In this document: positions 11,693-20,450 of the stretch, in pieces
Layout of the letters: each line of letters starts with the position of its first letter
Position numbering within the stretch: the first letter of the stretch is position 1
DNA from: Gnetum montanum
Taxonomy: Eukaryota; Streptophyta; Gnetopsida; Gnetales; Gnetaceae
Assembly (NCBI GenBank): GCA_015680685.1
Contig: MNCI01028365.1
Location: 62,984-126,983, forward strand
Direction: 5' to 3'
DNA: 64,000 nucleotides
The notes under the pieces: generated by a model
What the model was told of the DNA's origin: nothing
Databases searched by the model: none
Seen by the model: the letters and a program-made list of their open reading frames with translations, nothing else
Position numbers and translations under genes: made by a program

Positions 11693-12640
11693 TGATGAGA
11701 CGCGATATCGCATGCATCGCGATATCGCATCCCATGCGATATCGCATATGCAATATTGCAGTCCACCACCAAATCTATAAATAAGAGGCGGCACTCCCCT
11801 CATTTCTCATCCTAGGCTAGAAGTAGGGAAACTCTGGTAGTTTGATCACTCTAGAGATAGAATATTTTCCATGTGCCCGTAGTAGGAGTCCCCAAGTGAA
11901 CGAATCTTCATTATAGCAACTTTGTACCTGAACGCAAGTTGTGTATGGCAATAAAGATGAGCTTTGTGGATAAACCTTGCAGTACATGGAATAGGTTTAT
12001 TACATCTTATTTTCTACCTATTATTTATTACATGCATTAGCGTGGCATGAGTACAACTTGGTTACAAGCATTGACGAATGTGTACGGCTAACCAAGGAAT
12101 CGGCTACTCATCGCAATTAGATTCTCTCGCCCTTGTCTCCTAGAACACGGGATGAGTACGACTTGATTACAAGCATCTACGGATGTATACCGCTAGTCAA
12201 GGAATCGGCTGCTCATCATGCTTAGGCTAGTTAGGTGCCTCAGTACGACCACTTCGAGCACGTGCGTTACATGTGGTGATCCCAGTAACGATTAGCGTTT
12301 GGTAGCCACAGTTACATAGTTCAGGGTGTGTACGGTAAGTGGGAATGGATGCTAATGCTAGTTAATTTAGACATAGTTCTTAGTTAGAGTTAGTTAGTTC
12401 TCTCAACCCTTTGCTCTTAGTATAGAAGACATAAAACCATAAAAGACCAAAAAAATCATATACCTCGGACTTACTTAACCATACACCGTGACAACAACAA
12501 GTAAGTCTAGGAAGACAACGAATGATTAACCCCAAGTGTTCCATGAGGCGTTTAGGCATTTAGTCTGTAGAGTTCAACCGGATCGTGCGTGCTACGCTCA
12601 TTTCGTATGGTTGAGTGTAGGGGTACCTCACCACTCATCA
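11693..12640 (+). repeat. 5' LTR of element B
   Basis: 948 bp, TGATGAG...CTCATCA. The first 65 bp hold an array of three GCGATATCGC and one GCAATATTGC palindromes. TATAAATA lies at 11776-11783. An AATAAAG motif (about 11950) is conserved in the LTRs and may mark the poly-A signal of the R region. The last ~75 bp are nearly identical to the ends of all the other gypsy LTRs here. The 3' LTR is 65 bp longer, entirely through extra palindrome units. Confidence 0.93.
11699..11783 (+). promoter_or_regulatory. LTR promoter of element B: palindrome array plus TATA box
   Basis: GCGATATCGC occurs three times, followed by GCAATATTGC, then TATAAATA (11776-11783) about 25 bp further on. The same arrangement is seen in the 3' LTR (18726-18875), in element C on the minus strand (TATA complement at 33348-33355) and in D's 3' LTR. 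Repeated U3 motifs just upstream of TATA are usually enhancer or binding-site clusters in LTR elements. Which factor binds here is unknown. Confidence 0.6.
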
Positions 12641-12659
12641 TAGGCGCCGTTGCCGAGGA
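12641..12659 (+). other. Primer-binding site of element B (tRNA-Asp type)
   Basis: Reads TAGGCGCCGTTGCCGAGGA directly after the LTR. It matches, with two mismatches, the complement of the 3' end of plant tRNA-Asp (TGGCGCCGTTGCCGGGGA), the primer typical of Athila elements. Equivalent sites: D 34422-34440, E 53861-53879, C 32617-32635 (minus), A 9491-9507 (minus). Confidence 0.85.
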
Positions 12660-12782
12660 ACTAAGTGTTTGTGCACCGAATAGAACATAAGGGATATCAC
12701 TCACATCGTTGTGAACCTTAACGAACCTTCGGGTTAATCAAATAAAAATTTATATAACGGTAAATTTAGCACTTTAATAAAA

Positions 12783-15278
12783 ATGCCTTCTTCTCATAAG
12801 AGCAACTCACCACCTAAGGACCACACATGAGACAGTCAGCAAGATAAAAAACATAACCAAAATCAGCCAAGTCCTAAATAATATAAGATGACATATGCTC
12901 ATCCTGATGAGTATATTCCTAATTTTACTTTTGTTCTCCATCAGGACGAACAACTGCGGTGAAGAGACTTGCAAGGTAACATTATGTTACCCCCAGATCG
13001 ATCAATCTCTCACATGCTTTTCCGTGCCTTGGCACAGATAGGCATGACCAAGCTATATGCTGAATACGTTATGGAAGATTTTGACATGAGGGATTATTAT
13101 CCCACAGATGCCCAACGTATGAGAGACTTAAGGTAAGAGAGCCAACAGACATTGTCGAAGGGCAAGGCCCCGCACGTCCTTAGCGAAATAGGAGACAAGG
13201 AACCCTTTATCATGGGTTCTTTAGCAAAATATGTTCCCCCTCCTAATGATGGTGAGGAGGATGAGTATCAGAACCTACGATCAACGATACATATCCCTAG
13301 TTTTGATGCCTGTGAACACCAGTTGTTCACAGAGGGAACAACCACTCATGCTAAGGATGGGCACTTTGATCGTCACCATGATCGGGGCCATAGCAGCCAA
13401 AGAGAAGGCAAGAAACATCGTCATGGCGATGGTTCCCCTTCTTCTTCCCCTTCTTCACATCACTTATCCTCTCCTTCCACATCTAGGCGCAGCCACCATG
13501 AACATAAAGGTGAGGATAAAAGTAAGAAAGAAGAGAGACCTCGACGGGAAATTCAAGAGAGAGGACAAGGGCAAGGACGTAGGGAGAGTAGGGAACAATG
13601 CAGACATCATAGGCATCATGAAAGAGATTATCATGACGAGCCCCTACTCGCAACCCGAACTATGCTTGACATTACGGAGGCAATTAGGATTCCCACAAGG
13701 CATTTAAAGGATAGTCGGATCAAACGATTAGACATGAATAATATCCCACAGTTTGAAGGGGGATATAATGCTGATCCCCAAAATCATTTACAGGCATTCC
13801 ACGATGCCTGTGCCTTACAGAATATAGAAAATGAGTGGCAAAAACTTAAGTTGTTCCCAAGGACACTCACAAAAGAAGCAGAGAGTTGGTACCGGTCCTT
13901 AGAACCGGAAACCATCAAGAGGTGGAGTACGATGCTAGAATTGTTCAATGAATAGTATCAAACGTACTCCAGAGTGTTCAATTTGCATAAGCAGATCCAA
14001 GGCTGGAAGCATGGTCATCACGAACCCTTGGATGCTGCCATGGCCCGCTACTACACATTGTTACATCGTTGCCTGGGCCTTGGGTATGCTTAGTGGGATC
14101 AACTTCGCCACATTGTGGATGGGCTAAGGAATGAAACTAGAAGAACCCTTGGGAATTACGCCCAAGGGAGACTCTCACAACTTAGAGCCCATGAGGTACG
14201 TAGCTTGTTGGAGCAAGTAGCAAACGAAGAGGATGAGCTATGCAAAAGGGAAAGTGTGGAAGAGTATAACCGTGATCCCTCACTTCGAAAGAAGGGAGTG
14301 AAATTTTGTGATGAAGAGGATGAGTCACCAATCGAAGAGTTGGTGAATCGAAAAACTTTTCTGATCCAAAAATTAACAACCGAGGTATTGGCCAAAGTAG
14401 ACCAAATGTGGGATTCCTTAGACTCAAGAATTGAAACAGTCTTGAAAATTGTAGAAGAGTCTAAGGTTGAACAAAGTAGTGACAAAGGTAAGAAAAAGTG
14501 GAGAGATTTAAGCCCTGCACATAACAAGGGTAAGGGAAAAATCACTAACTCTGATGTGGTTGTGGATTCGAATTCAGACGATGACGGTGGATGTGAGATC
14601 TGCCATTATGACCATCCTAAGGGATGTTGCCCCATCATCTCACATCTACAGGAGTCTGGGGTGTATGCGCTTAATCCAAGACTCAACCAACGACAAAGAC
14701 CCCGCAGGTTACCTTATCCACAAGGTCACCCAAGGCAGTTCCACCAACCCTTAACGTATTATCCAAGTGGAACTCCACCATAGCCCATCGGACAGCATCA
14801 GCAGTGGCAATACCCACAGTCATGGGGGATGCCACTGCCAACACAACAGTACCCTTACCGGAAGCCCGATCCTTATGGTTATTATGTGCAGCAGCCGATT
14901 TCTCCAAGTGACTCTATGGGTCACGCAACCCCCAACCGTCACTACCAAGTTTGGGAGTACTTCAAAAGGACTCCTTCTCCTCCGGGAGACATCTCACACT
15001 TGTTCCATCCTCCTAATCCATCTGCACCTCTTCCACCACAAGTAGTTCCCATAACACCTCTTGCTCCAACAATGCAAGGGAAACTTCCTCCTCAACCGCA
15101 GCAACGTCACACTGCGAGAGATGTAAATATCCAGCCTGCTGCTAGTTCTAACAACTGTAAAAAGAGAAGACCTTACTTCAGAATCAAAAGCCCAGATAAA
15201 CTCTCGCAACAACAAGCGGTTGAGGCCATGAACACTCCTCCATCATCTAACACTTCGGAGCACCCTTTAGTCCAATAG
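12783..15278 (+). pseudogene. Element B gag, in register but with nonsense codons
   Basis: The frame opens at ATG 12783 (MPSSHKSNSPP), 140 bp after the PBS. It stays in one register through a capsid-like core ('IKRLDMNNIPQFEGGYNADP', 'HLQAFHDACALQNIENEWQK', 'LGNYAQGRLSQLRAHEVRSL'). Next come a zinc-knuckle-like motif at about 14590-14640 ('CEICHYDHPKGCCP') and a Pro/Gln/Tyr-rich tail. Premature stops are at 12828, 12879, 12960, 13134, 13953, 14091, 14781 and 15276; most can come from CAG, CAA, CGA or TGG by a single transition, but not all are certain. A His/Ser-rich, highly charged segment lies at 13340-13640. Gag packages element RNA into particles. No net frameshift was found. Confidence 0.9.
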
Positions 15279-16898
15279 AGCGTAACGCATACAGTTATGT
15301 TAACGCATACCGTAACTGACTGGATCAAGGTGGGCCACCTTCCCAAGAAGCTAACTGACCCTAGGAGTCCCTTAATTTATTTGCAGATCACTGGAAATAA
15401 ACCACATAGGGCTCTTCTTGACTTAGGTTTCGGAGTCAACTTAATTTCACGAGAGATGTATCACGCCTGGAACCTGCCCAAACTTAAGAAGAGCAACATT
15501 CAACTAGAGCTGGCAAACCAGTCCATCACCATTCCCTTGGGATTGGTGGAAGACATCATGACCACTGTGTGTGGTTGGTCTTACCCAGCTGATTTTCTGG
15601 TGATTGAAGTGAACAACAACGAAGGGGACTTCCCAATTATAATGGAAAGGGCATGGCTAAGCACAATAGACGCATGCCTTAGGATCCACGATCTTTCCTT
15701 GGAAATCTCTAAGATAAACATATGTGGAAAGATCGAGAAGAGGAAAGTTCCATGCATCACATATAGTGATTCATCGGGTGATGACATGGAGGAAATGCCT
15801 CCATGTAACAGGTGTGCCCAGGAAACATTGAAACAAAGATGCCTGTATGTAGCAACCACACAACCAGTAGTAGACACCCCATGGTTAACTGCTAGAATGG
15901 AGGGTCTGCAACAATGGATTCAGCCTTTAGAACCCTTCAATATCTGGGGAATAGATTTTATGGGACTGATTACACCAATGTCCAACGGAAAAGCGTATAT
16001 AATTGTTGTTGTTGATTACTTAACCAAATGGGCTGAAGCAGCCGCTGTAACAGCTTGCAAATCATCTACAGCTACATGATTTGTACAACAACAAATCGTT
16101 AACAGGTTTGGTGTGCCACGTGCACTCATTTCTGATAATGAGACACATTTTACAAGTGAAACCTTTCCGAAACTGATGCAATGCTTAGGGGTTAAGCATA
16201 AACTAACTACACCTTACCACCCCCAAGCTAATGGTCAAGCCGAGGTTACTAATAGGGAGATTACAAGAATATTAACATGAACAATTAGCAAATTTAGGTG
16301 AGACTGGAGCACGAAACTGAACAAGGCTCTTTGGGCGTATCGTTCCACTTGGAAGCTTCCTACTGGATATTCTCCCTATGAGCTAGTGTACAGAAAACTT
16401 TCAAAACTCCCCATACAGAATGAGCTCTGTACACTATCCATGGCTTGTGAACTGCACCTGGATCTCAACCTAGCAGAAAAACAATGGTTAGCAACTTTGA
16501 ATGTGTTAGATGAGAACAGATTGATTGCACTATCGTTAAATGAGTTGCACAAGGCACACAGTAAATAGCGTCATGACTTAAGGATCCAAAGGTTTAGGTA
16601 GCAACCCGGAGATAAGATCCTTTACTGGAATCCCACGCATGTAACCCAATGTACAAAGTTTCAAACCTTGTGGGAAGGGTCTTATATTATTCATACTACC
16701 TTCCCCTCTGGAGCCATGATGATATATAAGCCTGACAGCCTGGATAAAAGGTTATTGGTTAATGTACAACAAACAAAACCTTTTCATGTACCCGCAATAG
16801 CCAGTACCAGTTCCACCTCCATCAACGGGCAACCTTGCTCATCATTTCAGATCTCTCCCTTACAACTCAATCATGGGAGAGATGGCCACCTATGCTAA
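15279..16898 (+). pseudogene. Element B protease joined in frame to integrase core (RT/RNase H deleted)
   Basis: In the same frame as gag. Protease: 'DWIKVGHLPKKL', 'ALLDLGFGVNLIS' (DLG is the Athila-type active site), 'SITIPLGLVEDIMTTVCGWS', 'DFPIIMERAWLSTIDA'. After 'CLYVATTQPVVDTPWLTA' (about 15890) the frame jumps to 'RMEGLQQWIQPLEPF', the residues just before the integrase core. Element E has about 2 kb of RT/RNase H/zinc finger between the same two points. Integrase core: 'WGIDFMGLI', 'ALISDNETHF', 'ANGQAEVTN', so D, D and E are still present. Stops at 16077, 16278, 16299, 16566 and 16599. The end is GRDGHLC and TAA at 16896. Confidence 0.9.
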
Positions 16899-18719
16899 TC
16901 ATATGGGGCCCTCAGTTCTTTTAAGTTTTTGTTTCACATGTTTTTGTTTTACAACGTTTTTGTTTTACACATTTTTGTTTTACAAATTTCTTTAACTTTT
17001 CTACTTTTTGTTTTACAAATGTCTTTAACTTTTCTTGTTTTTTTTTACATCATCGTTATACTTTTGCAATTTGTGTGTGTGTGTGTGTGATCCACCCTAT
17101 CAGTTTGTCCCATAATAAACGTTCTTCATGATGGTATGAACTGTTTTCATATTGATTGCTAATGTTTGGTTTTTACCTTTAAGTCACAATGTTGTTACTA
17201 AGGTATGTTTCTTTTGATATGGTAGACAATGAGTTCACTTCATCCATCCATCCATCAGTTTCTATGGTCTCTCTTAGCTTGGGAATGTACAGTCCCTTTC
17301 TAATAAGAACTTTAACGAATCGGTGACTGGGGATTTCTCTAACTAAGGAAGGACTCATGGATTGAAAAGGGTGTGACTTCAAAGGAACTGGATGCTTTTG
17401 TGTTGGTCATTCTCTTGGGTGCTTGAATGTTTCTTCTTGAGTTTTCTGCCATTCCGATGTTACCCAATTATCGAAAGCTGAGACAATAAAAAAGTAATCA
17501 AGTCTTTGCATGGTGTGGTTCTCACGCATAAAAACACAAAACACAAAAAAAAACCCAAGTGAGAATTCAAAGCACACCCCTTAGATGAATAAATTTGGAC
17601 TACAAGCACTGGTTATGGAACCAAAAGTGTTCCCTCTAACTAAGGCCCTTCTCGCTTCCCATTCTCTCCCTTGTTTCATCATAATAGTGGTAGCTCTTGG
17701 AGCATGCATTCTTGTTACCCAAGTGGATGGTTTAATCGAATGCATTGATGCGAAGTCACTGGATGTGGTTAGGTTGAGGCCGGAGTTGGAATGAGATTTA
17801 CTAAATCAAATTAATCATCAAACACACAAGGGGTTGTACACCACCTTGTTCTTGGGATTCCATTCCATTTCTCTTCTCTCCATCCTTCTTCCCATTGTTC
17901 ACCTCATTGCCGATTGTATCATTAATGTATATATTTTGGTTAATGCATTGTTTTCTTTTTGGTAAATTCTTGTGGTTAAGAATTTAACTCTTGTTCCAAA
18001 TGACATTCCCAGGGCCTACGGACTCTTTGAATGTGGGTTTGTTAGGGCATTAAGGGCATGAGCCTGCTTTGGGGAGGACCCACTGACATTCCTATTTGGA
18101 ACCTTAGTTAAATTCTTTCCTTTAACATTTTTGCAATTAAGTTTATTTTGTTCATTTCCATCTTGACATCCATTTCATCGATACCATAGTTGTCCCTTTT
18201 TATCTATCTTTCTTACTCCTTTTCTTTCTCCATTCTAACGCTACAGGAGGTTCACAATTAGTCATGGGAGTATGGGGCCTGATTTTTTCGATTTTCTCCT
18301 AGCCCCAAAATTNTTGATTCAATTACCCTTGCTAATATATGATTGTGTTGTGTGTGCAGATGGTGGACATATAACAACAGATTGGATCTGGAGCAAACAC
18401 TTGGAATGGAGCAGCGTTGAAGAAACTATGAAAGGAGCAAGATCGATGGTGCGCTTATGGATGAACAACAAAGGCGCAATCTTGGCATTGGCAGCAACAA
18501 TACTTCTTTCTGTCTCTCTTTCTCAGCTACCAACAAAGGCATGATGTCATTGTAATAAGGTGTTCACCCTTGTTGTCATGAACACCAATTTTGTCAAGTC
18601 TTGTAATAATGATCCGTTCACATGTCATCCCATTAGTTCCATTCCCCTCAATAATTCCATACCTACCTGATATTATTGTAAGGAACTCAAGGACGAGTTT
18701 TCATTCAATCATGGGGGTA
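16899..18719 (+). other. Post-pol spacer of element B with hairpin, splice-acceptor-like site and PPT
   Basis: Starts with a T-rich tract, followed by a (GT)n microsatellite at about 17071-17088. An imperfect inverted repeat lies at 17508-17580: GCATGGTGTGGTTCTCAC, an A-rich loop, GTGAGAATTCAAAGCACACC. At 18340-18359 a pyrimidine/GT tract ends in GTGCAG, immediately before an ATG at 18360 that meets a stop after four codons. The extra ORF of A and D is absent. One undetermined base (18313) lies here. The PPT ATGGGGGTA abuts the 3' LTR. Confidence 0.7.
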
Positions 18720-19732
18720 TGATGAGATGCGATATCGCATGCACCGCGATATCGCGTACGCAATATCGTGGCCGTCACGATATAGCATCCCATGCGATAT
18801 CGCATACGAGATATCGCGTCGTCCCTTGCGATATCGCGTATGTGATATTGCGGTCCGCCACCAAATCTATAAATAAGAGGCAGTACTCCCCTCATTTCTC
18901 ATCCTAGGCTAGAAGTAGGGAAACTCTAGCAGTTTGATCACTCCAGAGATAGAATATTTTCCATGTGCCTGTAATAGGAGTCCCCAAGTGGACGGATCTT
19001 TATTCCAGCAGCTTTGTACCTGAACACAAGTTGCGTATGACAATAAAGACAAGCTTTGTGGATAAACCTTACAATACATGGAATAGGTTTATTACATGTT
19101 ATTTTCTACCTGTTATTTATTACATGCATTAGCACGGCATGAGTACGACTTGGTTACGAGCATTGACGAATGTGTACGGCTAACCAAGGAATCGGCTACT
19201 CATCGCGATTAGATTCTCTCACCCTTGTCTCCTAGAACGCGGGATGAGTACGACTTGATGACAAGCATCTACGGATGTGTACCGCTAGTCAAGGAATCGG
19301 CTGCTCATCACGCTTAGGCTAGTTAGGTGCCTCAATACGACCACTTCGAGCACATGCATTATGTGTGGTGATCCCAATAACGATTAGCGTTTGGTAGCCA
19401 CAGTTGCATAGTTCAGGGTGTGTACGGTAAGTGGGAACGGATGCTGACACTAGTTAATTTAGACGTAGTCCTTAGTTAGAGTTAGTTAGTTCTCTCAACC
19501 CTTCGCTCTTAGTATAGAAGACATAAAACTATAAAAGACCAAAAAAATCATATACCTCGGACTTACTTAACCATACACCGTGACAACAACAAGTAAGTCT
19601 GGGAAAACAACGAATGATTAACCCCAAGTGTTCCATAGGGCATTTAGGCATTTAGTCTGCGGAGTTCGACCGGATCGCGCGTGCTACGCTCGTTTCGTAT
19701 GGTTGAGTGTAGGGGTACCTCGCCACTCATCA
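18720..19732 (+). repeat. 3' LTR of element B
   Basis: 1,013 bp, TGATGAG...CTCATCA, colinear with the 5' LTR. Its palindrome array (18726-18852) has about eight GCGATATCGC-like units against four in the 5' LTR, which accounts for the 65-bp length difference. TATAAATA lies at 18868-18875. It is followed by the target-site duplication CTAGG. Confidence 0.93.
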
Positions 19733-19777
19733 CTAGGGTTCACTTGAAAGAGGTGAGGCTTTTGCTCATCTACAGCA
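19733..19777 (+). repeat. SINE-like repeat, copy b, right half
   Basis: Continues the repeat interrupted by element B: after CTAGG it reads 'ttcacttgaaagaggtgagg' and 'cttttgctcatct', matching 'cacttgaaagaggttaggct' and 'ttctctcatct' of copy c. It passes directly into a gag fragment at about 19778. Confidence 0.6.
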
Positions 19778-20450
19778 GACTTTGAATCAAATAATGATGT
19801 TTGTGACATTTTCTAGTATGACCATCCAAAGGGTTATTATCCAATAATGTCACATTTATAAGAGTCTAGGGTTTGCACATTAAACCTAAAGTTTGTCAAA
19901 AGGCAAAACCCCAAGAGGTTGCCTTATCCACAAGGCAACTATAAGCAACTCTATCAATAGCAATTGTACTATCCAAATGGGAATCCACCTCAACCTCAAG
20001 AATCCTTATAGTAACAAAATTTATAGTTATAGGGAATGCTACCACCAAGATAGCAGTATCCCTATAGGAAATCTAATCTTTATGAGTGCTATGTCCAATA
20101 ACTGGTATCTCCCAATGACTCTACCATACATGTCTTTACTCACCATTACTATTTACCCATATTACCATATACCTTCTACTTCACATGGTGAATCTTTGTC
20201 ATTGTATGCCCCTCCTCACTAGTATCCTTAATCACATAATCTGAATCCTTTTCCACCAATGCAAGTGGAAATTCCTCCACAACCACAATAACAAAATACC
20301 ACAAGACCAGTGAACTTGTAAGTGAATGGTAAATTAAGTAGTTTTGAGCACAAACATCCAAAGCATATGTTTTCTTCAGAAGCATCCATGGCTATGGGTT
20401 CTCCACCACTTAAACTAGTGAAATATTTTAGAAAGAAAAATGGTGGTAAA
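19778..20450 (+). pseudogene. Gag C-terminal fragment of another Athila-like element
   Basis: Begins in the acidic stretch just before the knuckle motif and reads 'CDIF.YDHPKGYYPIMSHL', 'RLPYPQGNYKQ', 'YYPNGNPPQPQ', with several stops and frame changes. It is homologous to 14560-15250 of element B and includes the Tyr/Pro/Gln-rich tail. No LTR, protease or pol follows, so it is an isolated fragment. The longest open stretch (19893-20222) is in the wrong frame. Confidence 0.65.

Larger units (their letters stand above)
11693..19732 (+). mobile_element. Element B: Athila-like Ty3/gypsy, non-autonomous (RT/RNase H deleted)
   Basis: 5' LTR 11693-12640, PBS 12641-12659, gag, protease, integrase, spacer, polypurine tract ATGGGGGTA (18711-18719) and 3' LTR 18720-19732. 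Both flanks carry CTAGG (11688-11692 and 19733-19737), a perfect 5-bp target-site duplication, so the ends are certain. The total of 8,040 bp is shorter than C or E because RT, RNase H and the integrase zinc finger are missing. It could have moved only with enzymes supplied by other copies, if the deletion predates insertion. Confidence 0.93.

Noticed and set aside
13231-13707. A 158-codon frame overlapping element B gag.
   Set aside because: Out of frame with gag, rich in Met/Ile from shifted Ser/His codons; a shadow frame.
14156-14545. A 129-codon open frame antisense to element B gag.
   Set aside because: It is complementary to a well-supported gag frame and has no recognisable motif.
18272-18544. 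A 90-codon frame in B resembling a minus-strand frame at 24567-24878 in C, possibly a small conserved protein.
   Set aside because: The similarity reflects conserved spacer DNA around the acceptor-like site; the frame crosses that site and an undetermined base, and the in-frame ATG after the acceptor leads to a stop in B.
18726-18852. Regularly spaced GCGATATCGC palindromes considered as a CRISPR-like array.
   Set aside because: Units are only ~10 bp, spacers are short and irregular, and they lie inside a plant LTR.
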